A stretch of 60,138 bases of DNA from Novosphingobium sp. 17-62-19. Lineage in GTDB: Bacteria; Pseudomonadota; Alphaproteobacteria; Sphingomonadales; Sphingomonadaceae. Shown here in pieces: positions 16,301 through 31,300 of the stretch. The position numbers and the translations under genes are program-made. Position 1 is the stretch's first letter. Each line of letters starts with the position of its first letter. The notes beneath the pieces were generated by a model that worked only from the letters and a program-made list of their open reading frames with translations, ran no database searches and was not told where the DNA came from. The DNA is taken from contig NZ_NCII01000004.1 of assembly GCF_002256775.1 (NCBI RefSeq), positions 1-60,138 of the forward strand. The letters run 5' to 3'.

Positions 16301-19300
16301 AGACGATCGTGCTTGATGCGGTGACCGGCTTTGACGGCTCGATCCGCTTGATCGACAGGTTCGGTCGACTGGCATTCGAGCCGCAGAGTTTCAACGATCG
16401 CAATTTTGTTCTGCCCACGACGGGTGAATATACCCTGCTGCTAGAAGGGCGCATCTACAACGGCGCAGCGAGCGACGATTTCGCCTTTGTCCTGAACCGC
16501 CCGGTCGATCCTGCACCGATCAACCTTGCCTTCGGAACGAGCTACAGTGGCACGATTGCGGCGGCGGGCGATTTGCAGCGGTTCCGCTTCAGTCTGGCCA
16601 CAGCGCGATTGGTGGCGTTTGATTCCCTTGCCAACACACCCGGTCTCAGCTGGACACTGAACGGTCCGGGTGACGCGGTGACGCGCAATTTCACCAATTC
16701 CGACAGCTATGAATCCGGCACGTTCCCGCCGGTCCTGCTTGAAGCGGGAGAATACGAACTGGTCGTGGGCGGCGGTTTCGGCTCTGGTGCCTATGGCTTT
16801 CGAATGCTTGATCTTGCGGCTTCGGCGCAATTCGTGGCTGGCAATGGTGAACTGGTGCAGGGCACACCCTCGCTGCCCAATGGTACACAGGTTTTTGCAT
16901 TTGCGGCGACAGCGGGTGAACGCTTTGCTTTCCAGAACATCCAGCAGTCGAGCCGGACCAGCCTGCGCCTTATTGACCCTGCCGGACGCGATCTTTCAGG
17001 TGCCAGCTTCAGCAGCGGCTCGTTCACTGCTGAATTGAGCGGCACGTACTATGTTCTGATGGAAGGGCAGGTGTTCTTTGCCGGGCCAGCCACGCCCTAT
17101 CAATTCCGTCTGCATCGCCCTTTGAACCCGCCAGCTGGCAGTTTGAACCTGAACGCGCTGACCACCGTCAATATTGCGCAGCCTACGCAAGTCGTGACGC
17201 TCAATTTCTCTCTGGCCGAGCCGAAGCGCGTCTATCTCGACTCCTTTACGAACAACAATCAGATCAGCTGGGAACTGACCGCGATCACCGGTCGGGTGGC
17301 GGGTGCTGCCTTCAGCAACAGTGATGCGTTCGAGAACACCAGCGATCGGGCCATCGATCTGCCTGCGGGAGACTACAGCTTTACCGTCAGCGCCAGCGGG
17401 CTGAACACCGGCGAAGTGCAATTCCGCCTTCTCGATCTGGCAACAGCAGTGCCAATCGTCAAAGGACAGCCGGTTGCAGGCACCAATGATCCAGCAGCGG
17501 AAACCGATGCCTACAGCTTTACGGCCGAGGCGGGGGACCGATTGTACCTGCAGTTCCTGCAAAACAGTGGCCAGCACGGCTATCGCCTGATCGGCCCGGA
17601 CGGAAAACAACTGTTCGGCCCTGCCGGCCTTGGTGACCGTGAGTTCACCGTCAGCCGAAACGGCACGTACACCCTGCTGGTTGAAGGGCGCGTCTATGAC
17701 ACCACGCCGCGCCCTTACAGCTTTGTGCTGCATGATGCTGAAAGCCCGGTGGCGGCGATAAATATCACGGGTGCAAATGGCGGTTATGCGCTGACCCCAG
17801 GCCGGATCAGCAACGCGTTGCGGATGACGGGGCACGAGGAACTGCGCATAGCCGACCCCGCGCTCGATATCCGCGATGATGTGACCGTGGAGTTCTGGAT
17901 CAACCCGGATGCCATGGCAGATTCGTGGACGCCGCTGGTCTACAAGGGGGTAAACGGCCAGCGCACCTATTCAGTCTGGCTGAATTCCAGCGGCTACATC
18001 TACTTTGGTAGCGCGCGGGGTGGTGCCGAGGATGCGCTCCAGACGGCCAGTGGATCGATCAAATTCGGGCAATGGAACCATGTGGCGGCGGTGCTGAGCC
18101 GTTCCACCGGGCAAATGCAGATCCTGATCAACGGAGAAGTTGCGGCCACACGGACAGTATCCTCCACACCTGCCAGCGGTAGCCCGGATACGCCGCTTTA
18201 TATTGGCAGCACAGACGAATGGAGCGAAAGCTACCGGCGTTTCGACGGTGCGCTGGATGAACTTCGAGTGTGGGACGGTGCGCGCAGTCAGGCCGACATA
18301 CAGGCCGAAATGCTGCGGGGGGCGCCATCGAACACCGCAGGCCTGTTGATGCGCCTGCCCTTCGACAACCTTGCGGGCGGAGCGACGCGCGAAACGGTGT
18401 CCAACGCATCGGTGCCGGTGATCTGGAGCCTTGCTGGCCTTGCAGGCGTTGTTGAGGGCCGGATCGGCACTCCTGGCGAACAGCGCGTGTATACCTTCAC
18501 GCTGGCGCAGGACACCATGCTGGCGTTCGATTCCTTGCAGGATAACAGCCAGTTGAACGTGCGCATTGACGGGCCGGGCGGGCTGTCTGTCACACGCAAC
18601 ATGCGCAATGGCGATTCTGACGAATTTGGCGGCGCAAACCCGCTGTTCCGTGCACCTGCAGGGCAATATACGATCACCGTGGACGCCAATGGTGCAAACA
18701 CGGGCAGCTTTGCCTTCCGTTTGCTTGACCTTGCCGGGGCCACGCCCATTTCCACCGACTCTGTGGTTTCTGGCACGATTTCCGGTTCGGGCGAAAACAG
18801 GGCGTTCAAATTTGACGTGGCGGCGGGGGAATCATTGTTCCTCGATGCGCAGTCCATCAGCGCTCAGCAAGCCCGCGCAACATTTCGTCTGATCGACCCG
18901 CTGGGACGGCAAGTCTTCGGGCCGACAGATTTCGTCGACCGCGAACTGGGGCGGATGGCGGTGGGCGGCACTTATACCCTGCTGGTCGAAGGAAGGGTCT
19001 GGCGCAACTGGCCGGTCGATTATCGCTTTGCCGTGCAGACCGTGGCCGACCAGCCTGCCATCCCGATCACTCTGGGCGGGACAAATCCCGCACAACCAAC
19101 GGTGGTGCCCGGCCAAACCGGCAACGCACTCGCGCTGCGCGGTGTGGACTTTGTGGAAGTGCCCGACGGCCCAGCCACATCGCCTGCACGCAACATGACT
19201 CTGGAAGGCTGGTTCAAGCTCGACCGCTTTGCCAACACATGGACGTCGCTTGCGGTGAAGGGTGCGGATCGGACGGCGACGGCCGCCTATCTGCTATCGG

Positions 19301-22300
19301 TACGCAGCAATGGGCAATTGGTGGCCGCTGTCGGCGACAATGCTGGCGAGCAGTCGGTCTCAACCGATGCGGGGGTCTTCATCACGGGTGAATGGGTCCA
19401 CGTTGCCATGGTGGCAGACCGCGATGGCGGCACGCTAAAGCTCTATGTCAACGGCGTTGAGCAAGTGTCGGGCACGATCCGCAATTCGGCCAATGCCGAT
19501 GTTGCCGATGCGCTCCAGATCGGGCGCTATCAGGAACTTGCCGGGGACTATGGCGCCTATGAAGGTGCCGTCGATTCCTTCCGGCTGTGGGATGTCGCAC
19601 GCGGGGCCGCACAGATCACCGCCGGGATGGCCACGCCACCGCCGGCAGGAACCGCAGGCTTGCTGCTCGCGCTGGATTTCCAGAATACGAACCTGTCGGG
19701 AGGAGCGCAGCTCCGCAATCTCAATCCCCAAGGCGTATCGGGGAGGATCGAACAGCCGGGCGAGACGCAGACCTATCGCTTCAGCCTTGCCGAACGCACT
19801 TATGCGCTGTTTGACAGCCTGACCAACAACAGCGGTCTGGTCTGGAGCCTGACCGGTCCTGAGGGTACGCAAGTGGCAAACCGCCGCTTCGATCAATCGG
19901 ATTCCCGCGATTTCGGGGCTAATCCGGCGCTACGGCTGGAGCCGGGCGACTATGAGTTGATGGTGGATGGCACGGGTGATGCCACCGGCTATTTCAACTT
20001 CCGTCTGCTCGATCTGGCAGCGGCACAACCCCTGCCGCTGGGCACGGAAGTATCGGGCAGCCTCTCGCCCTCTTCATCCACCGTCGCCTACCGTTTTGCC
20101 GCAGCCGCTGGCGAACGGGTAGTGTTCGATGCCATAACCGCCACGCCCGACATGGGTTTGCGGATCATCGATCCTTTCGGCACCGACGTTCCCGGTGTGA
20201 GCTTTGCCGATCTGGACAATCTGGAACTTCCGCGCGCCGGAATGTATACGCTGGTCATCGAAGGCCGCGTCGATCACGCATCCAACGCCGCATATGCTTT
20301 TCGCCTGACACCGATCAGCTTCCAGACCACACCATATGTGATCGGCCAGCGCGTCGATGCGACAATCGGCCAGCAGGGCGAAAGTGATCGCTACACGTTC
20401 AGCGTGACCGGTACCCGGCAGGTCGTGTTCGACAATTTCAACGACCTGTCCCAGGTCAATTACACGCTATCCGGCCCGAATGGCGCAATCATCACTTCAC
20501 GCCAGTTCTCGGCTGCGGACGGGATCGACCTGAGCGCCAATCCGGTGATTGATCTCACCGAAGGCGATTGGACGCTGACCATAGATGCGGCAGGCACTTT
20601 CACTGGGCCTTACGCATTCCGTCTGCTTGATCTTGTTACTGGAGAGGTGCTTGCCCCCGGCGGCAGCTTCAATCGCACGCTGGGACAGCTGGGGCGTGAG
20701 ACCGACCTGTATCGGTTTACCGCCACCGAAGGCATGGTGTTCCGCTTCGATTCCACGGTGGGCATTTCAAGCAACAACCGCTTCCGCCTGATCGATCCGC
20801 TGGGGCAGGTGGTATTCGAACAGGCGGTTGGTGATACGCCATATTATGCTGCGCAGCATTCGGGCACTTACACGTTGCTGGTTGAGGGGCGCAATTCCAA
20901 CAATGCCGATGCGCCCTATGGCTTCATTTTCGATGTGCCGGTGCAGCCCGCAGGCGGTGCGGCAACATTGCAGGATTTCGAAGCGGCAGGTGGTCTGCCT
21001 TATGTTCTGGCGAACGTGGCAGGCGCAGCCGCGCAAGTGCTTGATGCCGGTGGCGACAGGTTCCTGCGTCTCACCGATACGCTGTCCACCAATGTGCGCA
21101 ACAACGCCTATTTCTCGGCCAATGGCACCGGACGGCAGGATACCGTCGCGCTCGACTTCGATTTCCGCATCCAGAACCGGCCGGGCCAGGCAGTCAACCC
21201 TGAAGGGCTGACGTTTGGACTGCTGCCTGTGCCGCTGTTCGGGCTTGCCGGACCTGCGAATGGCGCAAGCGATCCCGTGAATACGGCGGGCGCTTTGGCG
21301 TTCTATCTCGATCCCAAGGACGATGGCACCGCCGATCCAAACGACAACCACCTGCAGATGCACGTCAACGGGGTGAAAATCCTCGACGGGCTCGACCCTG
21401 GATTCCTCCTTGCCAATGGCGATTGGGGCCACGTCCGAGTGTTGCTGGAGCGGGCAGAGGGTGGCGCGTTCATCACTGTGCAGATTACTGCGCCGGGTGG
21501 CACTTCGCCCCTGACCGTCATCGACCGACACTTCCTCGGCGGTTACGAACTCGAAGCCCAGCGCGCGTTCTTCTCTGGTGCCAACAGCAGCATCACAGGC
21601 AACCACGATATCGACAACGTGCGCGTGGTGATGACCCCCGCGGTGCAGGCACCCACACCACTGGTGCTGGGCGAGACGATAAGCGGCAATGTTGCACTTC
21701 CGGGTGCGGTAAACCGTTATGCTTTCACGGTAACCGAGCAAACGCGCATCACCGTCGATACGCTCACCAACAATTCCAGCTTCAACTGGCGGCTGACCGG
21801 AGACGGCGTGAACATCGGTGCGGTCAGCTTCACCGGCACCGACAGCTTCGAAGGCCGCAACCGCGATGGCACGATCGATCTTGCGCCGGGCACATACGAA
21901 CTCGCGGTGGGTGCATCAGGCTCAGCCACTGGCAGCTATGCCATCCGTCTGCTCGATTTTGCCGATGCCCTGCCTCTGACGCTGGGCGCGCCGGTCGATC
22001 TGGTGCAAACGCCGGGTAACTCGACGGCGGTCTACAGCTTCACCGCCAATGCAGGCGACGACCTTTACTTTCAGCATATCAGCGGATCGACTTCCCCTTA
22101 TTGGCGTCTGTATGATCCGCTGGGCCGAGACATGTTCACAGCAGGGCCGCTTGGCGATGGTCCGGTAAATGATCTTCCGCTTACCGGCACCTACACGCTG
22201 GTGGTGGAAGGTCGCATCGCCACGACATCTCCGCAGACCACTGCCTTTGCGATCCATCGCGCCATAGAGCAGACGGCAATGCTCGAACTAGGCGAAGTGG

Positions 22301-25300
22301 TGTCCTCCATCTTGGCCAATCCCGGTGAGCGCGACAGCTATACTTTCACACTTGCGCAAGACAGCCGCCTGCTGTTCGACAGCCTGACTGCCAATGACAA
22401 TGTGGGGTGGTCGCTGACCGGTCCGTCCGGCACCATCGCCACGCGCGATTTCCTGCGCTCCGATGGCGGCAATATCGGCGGTTCCACATCGCTCTTCGCA
22501 CTGGCCGGGGACTATACGCTCACGGTGTTTCCGGGCGGAGACTTTGCCGGACCATATGCCTTCCGCCTGCTCGACATGGCCGATGCCACAACCTTGCCCT
22601 TGGGCACCGCAGTTACCGGTTCGCTCGATCCGGGCAATCAGGCGCGGGTGCTGACATTCGATGCAGCAGCGGGCGAGCGCTTCTTCTTCGATGCGCAAGG
22701 CCAGAACAGCGGAAGCATCTGGCGGCTGTTCGATCCTTCTGGCAGGCAGTTGTTCTTTGCCAACTGGTCGACCGATCAGGGGCCGCTGACACTGGCACGG
22801 GGCGGGCGCTACACGCTGGTGCTCGATGGTGGCATCAGCAATGCCACGCCGCAGAATTACGCCATTCAGGTCACGAAGATCGTCGATCTGGTCGATACGC
22901 TGACCTTGGGTTCAACGTACCAGGGCACCCTGCCGCTGCCGTATCAGTCCACCGATCTTGCCTTTACGCTGGCGGCAGATGGGCTGGTCTATGTTGACAG
23001 CATGACGCCCGATTCCCTGCTATCGTGGGAGATCGTTGGCGTGGATGGACAGATGGCCACCCGGCCATTCCACCAGAGCGACGCGCGCGACAACACCGAC
23101 AATCCGGTGGTGGCGCTCAAGGCAGGAAACTATGTGCTGCGGGTACGCAGCAGCACCCCGTCGCCGCGCACTTTCGATGTGCGCGTCAGCAACCTTGCGC
23201 AAGGGCAGATGATCACGCCGGGCCTCCCGGTCACCGGCACGCTTAGCCCGGCGACAGAGACCGAAATCTTCCGCTTCAGCGGGACGCAAGGCGAAACCTT
23301 CTTCTTCGATGCGCAAACTTTCGCCGGATCAGAGGCGAGCTGGCGGCTGATCGGGCCTGATGGCGCGCAGCTGTTCGACAGCCCCTTCGGCGATGTCGAA
23401 GGCTATGTCCTGCCCGCGACCGGCACATTCACGCTCCTGCTTGAAGGCCGCATTTTCAACGGGACGGGGCAGGCGAACTTCGCGTTCAACGTGATCGAGA
23501 CGGTGGCGGGCGCGCCCATCGTGCTCGATCCCGAAGCCAACGACGCACCCGATCTGGTGCCTGCCGAACTGGCAGTCGTAGCTGCTGACGGGGTGTTCTC
23601 CGGCGGCACGGTCATGCTCGTGTGGAAGACACGCAACGCCGGCACGCAGCCCAGTGCGGGCACGTGGCAAGACCGCGTGATCGTGCGCAATCTCGATACC
23701 AATCAGGTCATCGGCACATTCCTGTTCGACGATGCTGGCGGCGTAATCGCTGCCGGTGGCGAGCGGCAGCGGCAGGCCGAAATCACGCTGCCATCGGGCA
23801 ACGCCGGGGTCGGCAGGCTGTCGTTCTCGCTGGCGGTCGATGCCGGGAATTCCGTGGCTGAGGGCAATGTCAGCGGTACGGCCGAAACCAACAATGCCGC
23901 GTCGATTGAAGTCCAGTCGGGCCTGGCACCCTTCGTCGATCTTTTGGTGAGCGACATTACGCCGGTTCCAGCCTCAGGCTGGGGGCCGGGCGACCGGATC
24001 ACGCTCAACTGGACGCTGACCAATCAGGGCAATCGTGCCACACCTTCCGGCTTCAGCGAGCGGGTGGAAGTTCGCAATGTCTCGGGCAATTCCACGTTCC
24101 TGCTGGCCACGCGTGCGATTGCCGATCCGCTGGCAGCCGGGGAAAGCCTCGCGCGCTCGGTCGAAGTGGTGATCCCCGCAGGTCTCAATTCCACCGGCAC
24201 GTTCCGTTTCAGCGTAATCGCCGATGTGCTGGCCGAAATTGCCGAGGCAAACCAGACCGCAACGGGTGAGACCAACAACACCACAGCGCTCGACGTGGTA
24301 AGCGCGCCGGATATCACGCTGGCCAACGTTGCGGTGACGCAAACGTCTCCGGCGGCGGGCGACACGATCGAGCTGACCTGGGCCGAAAACAACATCGGCA
24401 ATGTGGCCACGTTGGGTGGCTTTACCCACCGCATCTTCATCCAGAACCTCGACAACGGGCAAGTGCTGTCCGACACGGTCTACACGTCATCCGGCGCACT
24501 GGCGGCAGGTGCCAGCCGCGATCAGAGCTTCACTTTCCGCTTGCCCGATGGAGCGGCTTCGGTTGGCCGCGTACGCGCGATCGTCTATGCTGACCGGGGC
24601 GCATTTGGCGCAGCAGGCACCGTGCGTGAAGTGGCGGCGGCCTATAATGCCGAGAACAACAACGATGCTTCGGTCATCGCCAATGTCATCGCGCGCCAAT
24701 ACCCCGATCTTCGCACTTCGGGCGTAACCGTCCCGCCACAGGCGAGTGGCGGGGGCGAGCTTACCGTGGGCTGGACGGTAAGCAATGCTGGCCCTGTGGC
24801 GGCGACCGCCGATGGCGGCTGGGTAGACCGGATCGTGCTGTCGGCAGATGGCACACTCGGCAATGCAGACGATGTGGTTCTGGGCGAAGTGGCGCGTGCA
24901 GGCGCGCTGGCGGCAAACGGCTCCTACGCTGCCAGCGCCACGTTCGCGTTGCCTGCCAATCTTGCAGGCGGAAGCTACCGCGTGTTCGTGGTCGCCGATG
25001 CCACGGCCAAGGTTGTCGAACCCGATACCCGTGCTGACAATGCTGTGCCTTCCGAACCCTTCACGATCACCACTCTGGCGCCCAATCTGGTGGCCGATGC
25101 GGTGTTCGGCCCTGCTGGCACGGTGTCTGGTGGGGAGACTTTCATCGTCAGCTGGCGCGTGCGCAACACCGGGCAGGCGACCGCGCCCGGTGGCCATGTC
25201 GATCGCATCGTGCTTTCGGCAGACGGCATTGCCGATGCGGGCGATCTGGTGCTGGCAGAGCTGGTGCGCGATGCGCCGCTGGCCGTGGGATCGACCTATT

Positions 25301-28300
25301 CGGTCTCGGTCCCGGTAAGCGTTCAGGATGGCCGCTCGGGCCAGTTCCGGCTGATCCTTGTGACCGACGCAGGTCAGCAGGTATTTGAAAACCTGCTGGA
25401 AGCCGACAACGTCGGCATTTCGACTCCCGTCACATTCGTGTCCGCGCCATCGCCAAATCTGGTGGTGGAAAGCGTGACCGTGCCCGATGGCGCGGTGCCG
25501 GGGCAGACCGTGCCCGTCACGTTCACCGTCCGCAACACCGGTACGCGCCCCGCCACGGCACCGTGGACCGACCGCATCTATATCGACAATGATACCACGG
25601 TTTCGGGTGGCACCTTGCTGGCCAGTGTGACCCGTACGTTCGATCTTGCTCCGGGCGAGGCCTATACGGTCGTGCGCGATGTGACTCTGCCGACCAACAT
25701 CGGAGATTCCGGCTATCACGTGATCGTCCGCGCCGATGCACTGGGGCAGGTGTTCGAAGGCGGGGCCGAGGTCGACAACGACCTTGCCAGCCTCGAACTC
25801 GTCCTTTCACACCCCGATCTTCTGCCCAGCGCACTCGTTCACGAAGGTGGCGCGGTGGCGGAATCGAACAGTACCTTTGCGGTGCGCTGGCGGATCACCA
25901 ACGACGGCACCGGCACCACGCCCGGACCGTGGACCGATACGCTCTGGCTCAGCCGCGACAACGTGGTCGGCGGTGGTGACATCAGGCTCGGTGATCTGAT
26001 CGCCACTGGTCCGCTCGCACCGGGCGAGACCTATGATGGCCTGCTCAACGTCACGCTGCCCATCGACGCGCAGGGCGCCTATCGCCTGATCCTGCGCACC
26101 GACAGCGGCAATGCCTTGGCCGAGCTTTCGGCAGGCGAGGCCAACAACCAGATCGCCACCGACTTGGCTGTGGGCCTAGCGCCCTATGCCGATCTGGTGG
26201 TCAGCGACGTGACCGCGCCTGCCCTGACCATTCAGGACCCGGCGCGGGTGACCGTCGGCTATACTGTGACCAACACCGGCACAGGGCGCGGCGTGACCGA
26301 CACCTGGGTCGACCGTATCATCGTTTCGCGCGACGATATCCTTGGCGATGGCGATGATATCGTGCTGGCCAGCTTCACCCGCACCGGCGGGCTGGACACC
26401 GGTGCCAGCTACACCGCCAGCGAAGACCTGATATTGCCACCGGGCCTGACCGGACGCTTCACGCTGTTCGTGCAGAGCGATGCCACGGGGCAGGTGTTCG
26501 AGAACGGCAACGACGAGAACCGCGCGCTGTTGGCAGGGCCATTCGATGTCACGCCGACACCGTGGGCCGATATGGCCGTTCCGTCTGTTACGGTCAGCGG
26601 CGGTGCTCTTTCAGGCGGCGAAGTGACCGTCACATGGGAAGTCGCCAATCAGGGCAACGGCCTGACCAGCAGCGCCAGCTGGAACGACAGCGTGTTCCTC
26701 GAACGCGCCGATGGCACCGGTCGCATCCGGCTCGGCACGGTCAACCACATCGGCTTTCTTGCGCCGGGCGACAGCTATGTGCGGACGGCGAGCTTCACCT
26801 TGCCCGAGGGCATATCGGGCGACTACCGCATTGTCGTCGAGGCTCCTGGATCGGACAATCCAAGATCCACAACCGCACCGTACGAATTCATCTATTCAGG
26901 CAACAACAGCGCCGCGTCGGCAGCGTTCAATGTTGCGCTCGCACCGTCACCGGACCTTCGCGTCACCAGAATCATTGCGCCACCCGCCGGGCAAGAAGGC
27001 GCGGTCATCGATGTCGACTGGACGGTGCGCAACGATGGCGCAGCGGCGGCAAACGGCAGCTGGGTGGACCGCGTTTACCTCCGCAAGGTGGGCGATAGCG
27101 GCCCCGGCACGCTGATCGGCAGCTATTCCTACACCGGGCCACTGGCCGCTGGTGCCAGCTATTCGCGGCGCGAGGAAATGCGCCTGCCCGACAAGTCGAG
27201 CAGTGCCTACGAAATCATCGTCATCACCGACGCGACCGGACAGGTCTATGAGCATCAGGCCGACGCCAACAACACGCTGGTCGACGACGCCACGATCCTC
27301 GTCTCGCTCCTGCCGCGCCCGGACCTGCGCATTGGCGATATCATCGCGCCCGAACGCGTGACCGCAGGCGCGACCGGGTCGGTCGAATTCACCGTGTTCA
27401 ATCAGGGTCTGGTCCCGGCCAACGGCACATGGACCGACCGCGTCTACCTCTCGCTCGATGACAAGATCACCAGCGATGACATTCTGGTATCGGTAAAGCC
27501 CAACCAGTCGGCGCTGGAATCCCTCGGCGAATACCGCTCGATTTCCGACGTGTTCACCGTGCCCAAGCGGTTCCGTGGCACCGTCTACATCCTTGTCCAG
27601 ACCGACGCTTCGAACGCCATCGACGAGTTCCCGAACGACACCACTGCCAGCAACGTCAAGGCGCAGGCGATCTTCATCGATCCGATCCCGTTTGCCGACC
27701 TCGTGGTCGATGGCGTGGCGGTCAACGAGCAGGCGTTCGAGGGCAACACCGTCGACGTCCGCTATACGGTCACCAATCGCGGGGCAGGGGAGACCGACAA
27801 GGGTACCTGGACCGAACAGATATGGCTGACGCGCGATCGCAACCGCCCCCATCCGGGGCAGGGCGATGTGCTGCTTACCACGCTCAGCTATACCGGTGGC
27901 GTGCTTGATGTTGGCGCAGGCTATGACCGGCAATTGCAGGTCACGCTGCCCACCGGCCTGACATCGGGCACATATTACATCACCCCGTGGGTCGATCCCT
28001 ATGCCACGCTGCTCGAAGATTCGCTGGCGCCCAACGTCAACCCGGATGATCCCAACGAAATCAATTCGAGCAACTACCGCTCGGACGCCATCGCCATCGT
28101 CGGCACGCCTGCACAAAGCGTGACGCGCGCCATCGCGGTGGAGCAGGTCACCGCCGATCCGGTCGCCGTCGCCGGAGGTCCGCTTTCGGTCAGCTGGACG
28201 ATCCGCGCCGGGGGCACCGCCACGGCCGACGGCTGGACCGACCGCGTGATCCTCGCCGATGCGCCCTTGCTGGCCGATGCCACGCGCACGTTCGACCTTG

Positions 28301-31300
28301 GCAGCTTCCGCAACCAGAGCCGCCTCGATCCGGGCCAGAGCTACACCGTAAGCCGGACCTTCGATCTGAACCCCGCAGCGGCGGGCATGTATGTGATTGT
28401 CTCCAGCGCACTGGGCGGCGATCCGGTGCCGCTTGATAATGCCAACTTTGCAGCATCAACCGTCACCAATGCGCCTGCCGATCTGCAGGTCGTCTCCGTC
28501 GTCCCCGCAGCCCCTGCAGCGCCTGCCTTCTCAGGCGAGCTGACCAGCGTCACCTACACGGTCGAAAACCGTGGCGCAGCGGTCTGGGAAGGCACGGAGT
28601 ACTGGAAGGACGAGATCTGGATTTCGAAGGACCCAACCTTCATCCAGAGCCGCGCGCAACAGGTCGCCTCGGTGCTCCAGACCAATGCGCCACTGGGCAG
28701 CGGTGAAAGCTACACCAACACCGCCAGCTTCACCATGCCACCCGGCGTTGACGGCGAATACTACGTCTATGTCTTCACCAACGTCTATCAGAACGCCAAA
28801 GTGCCGGCGGACATCATCCGCCAGGGCAGCAACGATGGCTTGCGCGATAATACCTTTGCCAAGGGCGCGTTCGAACTGCCGCAGGGTAATGTCCTCTCCG
28901 CCCAGTTCCCGGTGGTCTACCGCGAGCCAGACCTTGAAGTCACCGAACTGACCATCGACGATACGCTGGCCGCAGGCAGCACGGTGGAAATCAGCTTCCG
29001 CGTGACGAACACCGGCACCCGCGGCACCCGCGAAGATGCGTGGACCGACCGGCTCTACCTCTCGCTCGATGCTTCGCTCGATGATGGCGATTGGCTGATG
29101 AGCCGCGAAATCTCGCCCGGTGTGGTGGTACGCGCAGAAGTGCCGCACAACGGCGTGCTGAACCCGGGCGATTCCTACATTGCCCGCGCCACTGTCACCC
29201 TTCCGTTCGAGCTGCAGGGGCCGCTGCACGTGATCGCCATGGCCGATTCCGGGCCGTCGGAATCGGGCTTCCGGGCCAGCTCGCTCTCCTCCCGGTTAAA
29301 AGGTGTTTCGGGCAGCGCCAGCGGTATGGTGCGCGAATTCGAAGGGGAGGGCAACAACACCACATCGCAAGCGATCACGCTGACGCCCTACAGCCCGCCC
29401 GATCTGATGGTGAGCGCAGTGTCGGTGCCCGACCGCGTGGTGCGCGGCCAGAAATTCACGGTGGAATATACCGTCATCAACAGCGGCGGCGATACGCCCG
29501 CATTGCAGGCGCGCTGGGACGATCTGGTCTATCTCTCGCGCGATCCGTTCCTGGATCTGACCTCGGACCGCTTCCTGGGGTCTGTCCGCCACACCGGCGG
29601 TCTTGCCGGGGGGCAAAGCTATGACGCCAGCACCGAATTCACGATGCCGACCAATCTTGGCACCGAGGCGTACTACGTCTTCGTAATCACCGATCCTGCC
29701 CGCTTCGATGCAACCGGGGCTGTATTTGAGGCGAACGAGCGCAATAACGCGCGCAGCACCATTGATCCGGTGCTGATCGATCAGCCTCCGCCGACCGACA
29801 TCCGCGTGGGCAATATCGTCGTCCCCTCCAGCGCCGAACCGGGCGATCCCGTCACTGTGCGCTGGACCGTGGAGAACATCAGCGCAGTTACGGCCAGCGG
29901 CAGCTGGACCGATGCGGTCTATCTGTCCGCCGATGCCGCATGGGACATCAACGATACGCTGCTGGGCTATGGCGACTTTTCCGGCTCGCTCACCACCGGC
30001 CAGACCTATACGCGCGAACTGACCACCAGCCTGCCGGGGACGGCAGCGGGCGATTACCGCGTGATCGTGCGCACCGATGCGCGCAACCAGCTGGCCGAAG
30101 ACACCGGCGATGCTAACAACACCACCGCCTCGGCCAGTGCCATCAGCGTTTCGGTTGATGCGCTGACGCTGGGCGTGCCGCTGACGGTGGACCTGAAGCC
30201 GGGGCAGGAGCGGCTCTACCGCATCGTCGTGCCCGCAGGCCAAACGCTGCGCCTGCGCATGTCCTCGGACGACGAGCGCGCGATCAACGAAGTCTTCGTG
30301 CGCCACGATGCCGCGCCCACCTCGGCGCAGTTTGATGCGACCTATACCGGCCCGCTTGCGCAGGAGTTGACCGCGATCGTGCCCGATACCGAACCCGGCA
30401 CCTATTACGTGCTGGTGCGCGGATTCTCCGGCCCTGACGAGGGCAGCGCGGTGACGATTACGTCCGATTTGCTTCCGCTGGTAGTGACCGACATCGACAC
30501 CGACACCGGCGGTGACGGCAAGTTCGTTACCACCACCATCAAGGGCGCACAGTTCCGGCAAGGCGCAATCGTCAAGCTCTCGCGCCCCGGCATTGCCGAA
30601 TATGAACCCGTGGCGATGAAAGTCGTCGATGCTTCAACCATCATCGCCACGTTCGATTTCACCGATGCGCCGCACGGACTTTATGATCTCAAGATCATCA
30701 ACCCCGACGGGTCCGAGACGTCTGAACCCTACCGCTTCCTGATCGAACGCGGGATCGAGCCGGAAGTGACCATCGGCGTGGGCGGCCCGCGCGTGATTCT
30801 GGCGGGCGATCAGGCGACCTATTCGGTGGCACTGCAGAACCTTGCAAACCTCGATGCGCCCTACACCTATTTTCAGGTGGGCGTGCCCGAGTTGAACTTC
30901 AACAAGTACGTCTATGGCCTGAAATTCCTCGAATTCTACACCAACGTGCGCGGCGTGCCCGATGGCGCGGAAGGTTCTGCCAACAGCGCGGTGCCGTGGC
31001 TGAACCTTGAATCGATCACCAACACCAACGGCCAGCTGATCACGTCCGGCTTCCTTTACGATCAGCCCGCCAACGGTTTTTCCGGCTTTACCTTCAATGT
31101 CCTGACCTACCCCGGCCTGAAAGCCATGGCCGACCGCGCGTTCGAAACGTTCCGTGCGCAGATGGAGACGGTGTTCCCCGAACTCGACGACATCCTTGCA
31201 GGCGGTGAGAGCAACATCGAAGAGTGGTGGGAAGCCGTTAAGGAGAACGTCGAAGAGAAAGTGCCGGGAGCAGGGGCCATCCTTGAAGGTCTTGACTTTG